A stretch of 52,239 bases of DNA from an uncultured Muribaculaceae bacterium (GTDB lineage: Bacteria > Bacteroidota > Bacteroidia > Bacteroidales > Muribaculaceae), in assembly GCA_910576935.1 (NCBI GenBank), contig CAJTKG010000020.1:1-52239 (forward strand). The letters run 5' to 3'. Shown in pieces: positions 42,087 through 49,355 of this stretch; the first letter of the stretch is position 1; each line of letters begins with the position of its first letter. Below the pieces are notes generated by a model, which saw nothing but the letters and a program-made list of their open reading frames with translations, was not told the DNA's origin and did no database searches. The position numbers and the translations under genes were made by a program.

Positions 42087-42536
42087 TTACCACTTGACCG
42101 GTTCGTCCAGGATATTGCCGTCGGTGGCATCTGTTGCGGTAAATGTATCGCCTTTATATTGAACGCAGAGCATCACAAGTGGTTCTGTGCCGTTGTTGCG
42201 CACTGAACGTCGGCCTGCGGGCTCTACGCAGACAACCGAACCCTCTTCGACGGGGAAAATATTGCCGTCGACCTGAAATTGTCCTTTGCCCGAGAGGAAA
42301 AAATAAAGTTCTTCGTGATTTTTGTGGGTATGCAGGAAGCCTGTCTCCTGACCGGGAGCAAAAACCTGAAACGAAAAATCACCTCCGGTCGCTCCAAGAG
42401 TCTGGCCACCGAATACCTTGCCCGGAATCGTGATGTCGGGGCCGAGATTTAGCACATAGTCTTTGATATCGGCAAGTCTGCCAAAGTTTACCGCGTTGAA
42501 ATTAGCACCTTTTTCGATTGTCTTAATCTGTTTCAT
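42087..42536 (-). CDS. Cupin-domain protein, 149 aa
   Basis: Small single-domain cupin. Start set at ATG 42536 (MKQIKTIEKGANFNAVNFG). The two cupin motifs are visible: GQETGFLHTHKNHEELYFFLSGKGQFQVDG (about 72-101) with the metal-ligand histidines and glutamate, and the PAGRRSVRNNGTEPLVMLCVQ stretch. It is probably a metal-binding dioxygenase-like or sensing protein; its substrate cannot be inferred. It is divergent from an HxlR regulator, which is the natural candidate to control it. Confidence 0.85.
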   Translation of the reverse strand: MKQIKTIEKGANFNAVNFGRLADIKDYVLNLGPDITIPGKVFGGQTLGATGGDFSFQVFAPGQETGFLHTHKNHEELYFFLSGKGQFQVDGNIFPVEEGSVVCVEPAGRRSVRNNGTEPLVMLCVQYKGDTFTATDATDGNILDEPVKW

Positions 42537-42565
42537 ATTTATCTGTAATTTGGTTTTACATGCCA

Positions 42566-42573
42566 CAAAATTA
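42566..42573 (-). promoter_or_regulatory. -7 box of the cupin gene
   Basis: TAATTTTG on the minus strand, 30 bases before the ATG. CTTG, a near -33 box, lies about 20 bases further up. Confidence 0.55.
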
Positions 42574-42712
42574 CAACATAATCGAGGATGTGTCAAGAAG
42601 TTACTTTTTAATCGGATAGTAACCTTTTTATCACTTTTACTGTACGGCAGCCGGTTATGAATCTGATTTTTTGATTTATTTCATTATACTTGCATAGACA
42701 CCGATTTGTAAG

Positions 42713-42720
42713 TAACTTTG
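42713..42720 (+). promoter_or_regulatory. -7 box of the HxlR gene
   Basis: TAACTTTG, 21 bases before the ATG at 42741. A TTG is present 20 bases upstream. Confidence 0.6.
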
Positions 42721-42740
42721 CAATATAAAGTGATAATGAC

Positions 42741-43127
42741 ATGGCAAAAAAAGAATCAAATTCGATTATCGAAATATGTCCGATACGTAATGTGGTGTCA
42801 CGATTCGGCGACAAGTGGTCGTTATTGGTCTTGCTTGACATCGACAGGAATGGAGTGGTCAGATTCAACGAGCTCGGACGAATGATACCTGACATCTCGA
42901 GCCGGGTGCTTTCGACCACACTAAAAACTCTTGAAGCCGACGGTCTCATAGACCGCAAAGTGTATGCACAGATACCGCCGAAAGTCGAATACAAACTGAC
43001 CACAACAGGCAAGTCGCTCATACCTCTGATTATGCAACTCACAGAATGGGCACAGGCCAATATGAAGAAAGTAATGAAACATCGCTCTGAATATGAAAAC
43101 CTACAGACGCAAACGGCACAGTCATAA
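42741..43127 (+). CDS. HxlR-family winged-helix transcription regulator
   Basis: Small DNA-binding regulator (128 residues). The family signature is clear: CPIRNVVSRFGDKWSLLVLLDI, the MIPDISSRVLSTTLKTLEADGLI recognition helix region, and the wing RKVYAQIPPKVEYKLTTTGKSL. Cys13 sits where HxlR-type redox and electrophile sensors (HypR, QorR) carry their reactive cysteine. Divergent from the cupin gene with a 200-base shared spacer, so the cupin gene is its likely target. The nearby OxyR and ferredoxin genes make a stress-sensing role plausible. Confidence 0.9.
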   Translation: MAKKESNSIIEICPIRNVVSRFGDKWSLLVLLDIDRNGVVRFNELGRMIPDISSRVLSTTLKTLEADGLIDRKVYAQIPPKVEYKLTTTGKSLIPLIMQLTEWAQANMKKVMKHRSEYENLQTQTAQS

Positions 43128-43143
43128 AGTTATTGTGCAAAAG

Positions 43144-43175
43144 TTTGGTCAAAAAAATGACTTGACTTACCTTTG
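43144..43175 (+). promoter_or_regulatory. Promoter of the ilvDBNC operon
   Basis: A TTTG -33 box (43144-43147) and a TACCTTTG -7 box (43168-43175) are 20 bases apart. The leader of about 65 bases has no obvious leader peptide or attenuator. Confidence 0.8.
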
Positions 43176-43246
43176 CAGAAATACATGACGTCAGATATAT
43201 ACGTTTCAACTTTTTACTTACACACGTCAACAATAGGTATATTTTT

Positions 43247-45085
43247 ATGACAGAATATAAGATACCGTTGCGCAGCAGTCTGAGCCTCCATGGCCGCCGT
43301 ATGGCGGGTGCCAGATCTTTATGGCGCGCCAACGGCATGATCGACAGCCAGATGAACCGTCCGGTTATCGCCGTGGTAAATTCATATACAGGCTTTGTGC
43401 CCGGTCATACCCATCTGGTCGAAGCCGGCAGGATTGTCAGAAAAGAGATAGAGCGGCTGGGTTGTTTCGCCGCTGAGTTCAACACCATAGCCATCGATGA
43501 CGGTATTGCAATGGGCCATGACGGCATGCTCTATTCGCTGCCATCTCGCGACCTCATAGCCGATTCAGTCGAGTATATGGTAAAGGCACACTGCGCCGAT
43601 GCCATGATCTGCATATCAAACTGCGACAAAATAACGCCCGGCATGATGATGGCCGCCATGCGTCTCAACATACCCACTGTGTTTGTAAGTGGTGGTCCGA
43701 TGGAGGCAGGCCACACACCCGATGGCAAAGGCATTGATCTTGTAGACGTCATGGTCGCCGCGGCTGACGAGACTGTCGACAACGAGACTGTCGACATATA
43801 TGAACGCCACGGCTGTCCTACCTGCGGCTCCTGCTCCGGCATGTTCACAGCCAATTCGATGAATTCGCTCGCCGAAGCCATAGGTCTGGCCCTTGCGGGC
43901 AACGGCACTGTCATGGCGACCCACTCCGAGCGCCGTCGTCTTTTTGAAGATGCCGCCCGTACCATAGTCGAAAATGCCTATAAATACTACCGCGACGGAG
44001 ACACCTCGGTGCTACCGCGCGAGATAGCCTCGCGCCGCGCCCTGCTAAACGCCATGTCGCTCGACATCGCCATGGGAGGCTCGACAAACACCGTGCTCCA
44101 TCTTCTCGCCATCGCCCACGAGGCCGAAGCAGACTTCACCCTCGACGACATCGACCGTCTGTCGCGCCGGATTCCGGTGCTTTGCAAGGTAGCCCCGAGT
44201 TCGCCCTACCACATCGAAGATGTAAACCGTGCCGGCGGCATCATCACGATACTCGGACGTCTGGCCGACGCAGATCTGGTCGACACATCGGCCGGACGTG
44301 TAGACGGCCTCACACTCGGCGAGGCCATATCGCGCTATGCACTCTCCGGCAACTCGGTCAAAAGCGCCGATGGATACCACATATGGAGCGCCGCTCCAGC
44401 AGGCAGACGCACAACCGAACTCGGCTGTCAAAGCAACCGATATGAGATATTGGACACAGACAGCACCACCGGCTGTATACGCGACACGGCTCACGCCTAT
44501 CTCCCTGACGGGGGACTGGCCGTACTCCACGGTAATATCGCCCCTGACGGATGTATAGTCAAGACAGCCGGCGTCGACGAATCGATACTGCGTTTCAGCG
44601 GCACTGCACGTGTATTCGAATCTCAGGACGCAGCCGTCGACGGCATACTATCGGGCGCGGTAAGCGCCGGAGATGTCGTGGTTATAACATACGAAGGGCC
44701 TAAAGGCGGCCCGGGCATGCAGGAGATGCTCTACCCCACGAGCTATATCAAATCGCGCCATCTCGGCCGTGAATGTGCCCTCATCACCGACGGGCGCTTT
44801 TCGGGGGGCACATCGGGCCTGTCGATAGGCCATATCTCGCCCGAAGCTGCCTCCGGAGGAAACATCGCGCTTGTCCGCGACGGCGACATCATCGACATCG
44901 ACATACCGGCGCGAACCATCAGCCTGCGTGTCAGCGACAACGAGCTCGCCGAACGCCGACGTCTCGAGCTCGAGCGCGGCAGCGAAGCTTTCACACCGCA
45001 CAACAGAGACCGCGAAATTTCAAAAGCGCTAAGAGCCTACGCGGCCAATGTCACATCGGCCGACAAAGGCGCAGTGAGACTTTAA
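43247..45085 (+). CDS. ilvD: Dihydroxy-acid dehydratase
   Basis: Iron-sulfur enzyme that dehydrates 2,3-dihydroxy-3-methylbutanoate and its ethyl homologue to the 2-oxo acids in valine and isoleucine synthesis. The 612 residues match IlvD. The cluster and magnesium ligands are visible in CISNCDKITPGMMMA and CPTCGSCSGMFTANSMNSL, with further conserved blocks DIAMGGSTNTVLHLLAIA, YEGPKGGPGMQEML and TDGRFSGGTSGLSIGHISPEA. First gene of the operon, with a strong promoter; 13 bases from ilvB. Confidence 0.97.
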   Translation: MTEYKIPLRSSLSLHGRRMAGARSLWRANGMIDSQMNRPVIAVVNSYTGFVPGHTHLVEAGRIVRKEIERLGCFAAEFNTIAIDDGIAMGHDGMLYSLPSRDLIADSVEYMVKAHCADAMICISNCDKITPGMMMAAMRLNIPTVFVSGGPMEAGHTPDGKGIDLVDVMVAAADETVDNETVDIYERHGCPTCGSCSGMFTANSMNSLAEAIGLALAGNGTVMATHSERRRLFEDAARTIVENAYKYYRDGDTSVLPREIASRRALLNAMSLDIAMGGSTNTVLHLLAIAHEAEADFTLDDIDRLSRRIPVLCKVAPSSPYHIEDVNRAGGIITILGRLADADLVDTSAGRVDGLTLGEAISRYALSGNSVKSADGYHIWSAAPAGRRTTELGCQSNRYEILDTDSTTGCIRDTAHAYLPDGGLAVLHGNIAPDGCIVKTAGVDESILRFSGTARVFESQDAAVDGILSGAVSAGDVVVITYEGPKGGPGMQEMLYPTSYIKSRHLGRECALITDGRFSGGTSGLSIGHISPEAASGGNIALVRDGDIIDIDIPARTISLRVSDNELAERRRLELERGSEAFTPHNRDREISKALRAYAANVTSADKGAVRL

Positions 45086-45098
45086 CACATAACAACGA

Positions 45099-46817
45099 AT
45101 GCCTATGTCCGAAAAGATTTCAGGAGCCGAAGCCTTGATAAAAGCACTGTTGGCCGAAGGTGTCGACACAATCTTCGGCTATCCCGGCGGCGCCATACTG
45201 CCTGTCTATGACAGTCTCTATGACTACACCGACCGAATAAGCCATATACTCACCCGACACGAACAGGGAGCCATACATGCCGCCCAAGGCTATGCCCGCG
45301 TCAGCGGACGACCGGGAGTTGTCATCGTCACCTCGGGGCCCGGCGCAGCCAACGTAATCACAGGTCTGAGCGACGCCATGATGGACTCGACTCCCGTCGT
45401 CGTCATCTCCGGGCAGGTCGGCGCACGTTATCTCGGCAGCGACGCCTTTCAGGAGACCGATGTCGTAGCCATCACCCAGCCTATAACGAAGTGGGCCGTG
45501 CAGGTGCGTCGCGCCGAAGACATCGCCGGGGCCGTGGCCCGCGCTTTCTATATTGCATCGACAGGGCGTCCGGGTCCCGTCGTCATCGACATCGCCAAAG
45601 ACGCCCAGATCGGACTCACCGAAGAAAGCTACAGGACGGTCGACTTCATACGCAGCTATAATCCGCATCCAGAGATCGACGATGTGCTCATCGCCGAGGC
45701 CGCACGGATAATCAACAACGCCGAACGTCCGCTGATGCTAATAGGTCAGGGCGTGACGATTTCCGGAGCAGAAGACGCCGTAACGGCTCTCGCCGAAAAA
45801 GCAGGCATACCCGTCGGCGCAACCTTGCTCGGGCTATCGGCTATGCCTTCAGACCATCCGCTATATAAAGGTATGCTCGGTATGCATGGCAACATAGGTG
45901 TCAACTACAACACCAACCGTGCCGATGTGATCGTAGCCGTCGGCATGCGATTCGACGACCGTGTCACAGGCAACACCGACCTCTATGCTCCCGATGCCAA
46001 GATAATACATATCGACATCGACCCGTCTGAGTTTGACAAGACCGTCAGATCGGCCTTAGCCATCAACGGCGACGCGCGCGCTGCCGTCGAGAAACTGCTT
46101 GTTGCCGTCGCTCCCGCCGGACATAAGGAATGGTGTGACAGCTTCGACACCTGCAACGCCGTCGAGGCTTCAGAGGTCATACGCCGCGAGCTCAACCCCG
46201 GCACACCGAAGATGACAATGGGCGAGGTTGTCTCGCGTATCAGCGCCGCCGTACCCGACAATGCCGTCGCCGTCACCGACGTCGGTCAGAACCAGATGAT
46301 GTCGGCGCGCTACTTCAAGTTCAGACAGCGCCGCGGCCTCATCACATCGGGCGGCCTCGGCACGATGGGTTTCGGCCTGCCTGCCGCCATAGGCGCCAAG
46401 ATCGGCGCGCCCGACAGAACTGTCTGCCTTTTCTGCGGCGACGGAGGTTTTCAGATGACTATACAGGAGTTAGGCACGATCATGCAATATGGCGTGGCGG
46501 TCAAGATCGTCATACTCAACAATAACTTCCTCGGCAATGTGCGCCAGTGGCAGAATCTGTTCTTCAATCGACGCTTCTCGCAGACGCCGATGCTCAATCC
46601 CGATTTCAAAGCCATCGCGGCTGCCTACGGTATCGCAGCCGACGACGTCAACAACCGGTCGGAACTCGATGCCGCCATAGACAAAATGCTCGCATGCGAC
46701 GGATGTTATATACTCAACGTCAACATCGACGAGACCGATATGGTCTTCCCGATGACACCCGTCGGCAAAGCTGTCGACTACATAATGCTTTCACCCGATA
46801 AAGTCTTCACATTATGA
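45099..46817 (+). CDS. ilvB: Acetolactate synthase, large (catalytic) subunit
   Basis: Thiamine- and FAD-dependent enzyme joining two pyruvates, or pyruvate and 2-oxobutanoate, as the first common step of branched-chain amino acid synthesis. The 572 residues fit. Key motifs: the catalytic Glu in LTRHEQGAIHAAQGYAR, FQETDVVAITQPITKW, and the ThDP-binding CGDGGFQMTIQEL...NNNFLG. The start could be ATG 45099 or 45105. Overlaps ilvN by 4 bases (ATGA). Confidence 0.96.
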   Translation: MPMSEKISGAEALIKALLAEGVDTIFGYPGGAILPVYDSLYDYTDRISHILTRHEQGAIHAAQGYARVSGRPGVVIVTSGPGAANVITGLSDAMMDSTPVVVISGQVGARYLGSDAFQETDVVAITQPITKWAVQVRRAEDIAGAVARAFYIASTGRPGPVVIDIAKDAQIGLTEESYRTVDFIRSYNPHPEIDDVLIAEAARIINNAERPLMLIGQGVTISGAEDAVTALAEKAGIPVGATLLGLSAMPSDHPLYKGMLGMHGNIGVNYNTNRADVIVAVGMRFDDRVTGNTDLYAPDAKIIHIDIDPSEFDKTVRSALAINGDARAAVEKLLVAVAPAGHKEWCDSFDTCNAVEASEVIRRELNPGTPKMTMGEVVSRISAAVPDNAVAVTDVGQNQMMSARYFKFRQRRGLITSGGLGTMGFGLPAAIGAKIGAPDRTVCLFCGDGGFQMTIQELGTIMQYGVAVKIVILNNNFLGNVRQWQNLFFNRRFSQTPMLNPDFKAIAAAYGIAADDVNNRSELDAAIDKMLACDGCYILNVNIDETDMVFPMTPVGKAVDYIMLSPDKVFTL

Positions 46818-47386
46818 CTACCCCCAAACGACAACTGTTTACCGTGACGATATACTCTGAAAACTGCGTCGGACTCCTCAGCCAGGTATCATCAATGTTC
46901 ACACGCCGCTGCATCAACATCGAAGACGTGACTGCAAGCGCGTCGTCAGTGCCGGATATACACAAACTGACACTGACGACATGGGCCGACGCACCGACGA
47001 TGGACAAACTCGTGCGCCAGATCGAGAAACGAGTCGATGTTATAAAAGTATTCCTTTATACCGACGACGACATCGTCTATCAAGAGATAGCGCTTTATAA
47101 AGTCGACACCTCTAAACTGCTCGCCGAACAAAAACTCGAGTCGATAATACGCCATCACAACGCACGTATTCTGGAAATAACGCCCGAGTATACCGTAATC
47201 GAAAAATCGGGACACCCATGGGAAACAGAGGCTCTGCTCGACCGTCTGCGCCGCTACGGCATCAGACAGTTTGTGCGCAGCGGACGTGTCTGCGTCACAA
47301 AATCGCCCGTAGAGTATGTCGATCTCTATCTTGAAGAACAAAAGCTCAGGCAGGAGCGTTTTTCATCAGAACAAAACCCACAATAA
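46814..47386 (+). CDS. ilvN: Acetolactate synthase, small (regulatory) subunit
   Basis: Regulatory ACT-domain subunit that confers valine feedback inhibition on IlvB. The N-terminal ACT domain (FTVTIYSENCVGLLSQVSSMFTRRCINIEDV) and the C-terminal ALS_ss domain (SIIRHHNARILEITPEYTVIEKSG) are both present. Its 190 residues are slightly longer than the 160-residue IlvH form, with a charged C-terminal tail. Coupled to ilvB by a 4-base overlap and to the thioesterase gene by a 1-base overlap. Confidence 0.92.
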   Translation: MTTPKRQLFTVTIYSENCVGLLSQVSSMFTRRCINIEDVTASASSVPDIHKLTLTTWADAPTMDKLVRQIEKRVDVIKVFLYTDDDIVYQEIALYKVDTSKLLAEQKLESIIRHHNARILEITPEYTVIEKSGHPWETEALLDRLRRYGIRQFVRSGRVCVTKSPVEYVDLYLEEQKLRQERFSSEQNPQ

Positions 47387-48129
47387 TGAAGCGACCGATC
47401 GAACACACCCATACCTACAGGCTCACCGCCGGCGAAAGCGGAGCTGAAGCTACGCTGCCCGTCACCCTCCTTCTCGAACGTATCATCGAAGTCGCCACCG
47501 AGCACGCCAATCTACTCGAAATCGGCTACGAACAGCTTAACCGCCGCGGTATAGCATGGGTGCTCAGCCGCGTCTCTTTTGAGATGAAACGCTATCCGAC
47601 TATCAACGAGAGCTATAGTCTCACAACCTGGATTGAGGGCTACAACCGCCACTTCAGCGACCGCTGCTTCACAGTGCACGACGGTGAAGGCCACATCATC
47701 GGCTATGTATACACGATGTGGACAGCCATCGATATCCAACGCCGCTGCGTGGCCGACCTCGACTTGCTCGAAAAAGATCTTTTCCCGGTTTCGCCCAAAC
47801 ATATTCCACTGATAAAGGCATCGAGACTCAAAACTCTCGTCAATCCCGAGACAGAAGAATACACATTCAAATACTGCGACATCGACTTCAACCGTCATGT
47901 CAACTCCGTGAGGTATCTCGCACTGCTGCTCAACCGATGGCCGCTTGATTACTATGACAGCCACGAGGTCGAACGCCTCGATATCTGCTTTCACCGCGAA
48001 TGCCACTTCGGCGAGAAGGTCACAGTCGCCGTATCTAACAACGATGACGTATCTGAGTGTGACATCAGTGCCGGCGGCTCTCGCGCGGTAGGATTCAGAA
48101 TCAAATGGCGCGACCGAATTTTCGAATAA
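47386..48129 (+). CDS. Acyl-ACP thioesterase (FatA/FatB type), inside the ilv operon
   Basis: Hydrolyses acyl carrier protein thioesters to release free fatty acids. The 247 residues contain two hot-dog domains. The catalytic Asn/His motif is in the second (DIDFNRHVNSVRYL), and typical family segments are seen in RGIAWVLSRVSFEMKRYP and TTWIEGYNRHFSDR. It is placed between ilvN and ilvC with a 1-base overlap upstream, so it is expressed with the BCAA genes. Branched-chain fatty acids need the same 2-oxo acids, which suggests a metabolic link, but this is inference. Confidence 0.88.
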   Translation: MKRPIEHTHTYRLTAGESGAEATLPVTLLLERIIEVATEHANLLEIGYEQLNRRGIAWVLSRVSFEMKRYPTINESYSLTTWIEGYNRHFSDRCFTVHDGEGHIIGYVYTMWTAIDIQRRCVADLDLLEKDLFPVSPKHIPLIKASRLKTLVNPETEEYTFKYCDIDFNRHVNSVRYLALLLNRWPLDYYDSHEVERLDICFHRECHFGEKVTVAVSNNDDVSECDISAGGSRAVGFRIKWRDRIFE

Positions 48130-48156
48130 CATCAACAATCAAAAAATCATAATCTT

Positions 48157-49200
48157 ATGGCAAAAATGAATTTCGGCGGTGTCGAGGAGACAGTCGTCAC
48201 CCGCGAAGAGTTTACCCTCGAACATGCTCGCGAAGTACTCAAAAACGAAACTATCGCCGTCATCGGCTACGGCGTTCAGGGCCCGGGTCAAAGCCTCAAC
48301 CTGCGCGACAACGGCTTTAATGTCATTGTCGGCCAGCGTCCCGGCAAAACATATGATAAAGCAGTCGCCGACGGATGGGTACCGGGCGAGACTCTCTTCG
48401 GTATCGAAGAAGCCTGCCGTCGCGGCACGATCGTAATGTGTCTGCTTTCTGACGCTGCCGTGCTCAGCGTCTGGCCCACAATCAAATCTCAGCTCAAAGC
48501 CGGCGATGCACTCTACTTCTCACACGGCTTCGCAATCACCTGGAACGACCGTACCGGCGTCGTGCCTCCGGCAGACGTCGATGTCATCATGGTAGCACCC
48601 AAAGGCTCGGGCACAACCGTGCGCTCGCTCTTTCTCGAAGGCCGCGGCATAAACGCCTCTTTCGCTGTCGAACAGAACTTCACCGGCCACGCCCTCGAAC
48701 GCACTCTCGCGCTCGGCATAGGCATAGGCTCGGGCTATCTCTTCGAAACTACATTCCGCCGCGAGGCCACCAGCGACCTCACCGGCGAACGCGGCGCACT
48801 GATGGGCGCGATACAAGGCCTCTTCGCCGCACAATATGAGGTCCTGCGCGAAAACGGCCATACACCCTCCGAGGCATTCAACGAAACTGTCGAGGAACTT
48901 ACACAGTCGCTGATGCCACTCTTTGCCGCCAAAGGCATGGACTGGATGTATGCCAATTGCTCGACGACAGCCCAGCGAGGCGCGCTCGACTGGATGACAC
49001 CTTTCCACGACGCCATCAAGCCCGTGATGGAACGTCTCTACAAGAGCGTCAAAGACGGCGTCGAAGCCCAGATATCAATAGATTCCAACTCTAAGCCTGA
49101 CTATCGCACAAAGCTCGAGGCCGAGCTTAAAGAGCTACGCGAAAGCGAACTCTGGCGCACAGCCGAAACCGTACGCAAACTGCGTCCTGAAAACTGCTGA
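48157..49200 (+). CDS. ilvC: Ketol-acid reductoisomerase
   Basis: NAD(P)H-dependent isomeroreductase that turns acetolactate or acetohydroxybutyrate into dihydroxy-acids. The 347 residues carry the nucleotide loop IGYGVQGPGQSLNLRDNG and a phosphate-sensing loop GQRPGKTYDKA. The magnesium site is in the knotted C-terminal domain (SDLTGERGALMGAIQGLFAAQYEVL and FNETVEELTQSLMPLFA). The loop is shorter than in the Escherichia-type enzyme, which can affect NADPH versus NADH preference. Last gene of the operon. Confidence 0.95.
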   Translation: MAKMNFGGVEETVVTREEFTLEHAREVLKNETIAVIGYGVQGPGQSLNLRDNGFNVIVGQRPGKTYDKAVADGWVPGETLFGIEEACRRGTIVMCLLSDAAVLSVWPTIKSQLKAGDALYFSHGFAITWNDRTGVVPPADVDVIMVAPKGSGTTVRSLFLEGRGINASFAVEQNFTGHALERTLALGIGIGSGYLFETTFRREATSDLTGERGALMGAIQGLFAAQYEVLRENGHTPSEAFNETVEELTQSLMPLFAAKGMDWMYANCSTTAQRGALDWMTPFHDAIKPVMERLYKSVKDGVEAQISIDSNSKPDYRTKLEAELKELRESELWRTAETVRKLRPENC

Positions 49201-49271
49201 TCTTTTATAGTAATCAGGGTAATAATATTATCGCACCTTGGTTGTTACACAAACGGCGGTTAAAATCACGT

Positions 49272-49319
49272 TAATTCCTGTTTTCGTCTCTGAAATCAGG
49301 AATTATTTTAATACCTTTG
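49272..49319 (+). promoter_or_regulatory. 9-bp inverted repeat and -7 box upstream of lptD
   Basis: TAATTCCTG (49272-49280) and CAGGAATTA (49297-49305) form a perfect dyad, followed by ATTTTAA and then the -7 box TACCTTTG (49312-49319). The dyad may act as the ilvC terminator or as an operator at the lptD promoter. Confidence 0.5.
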
Positions 49320-49355
49320 CACGATTAAACGATATATCACCGTTCGTCACTGTAA

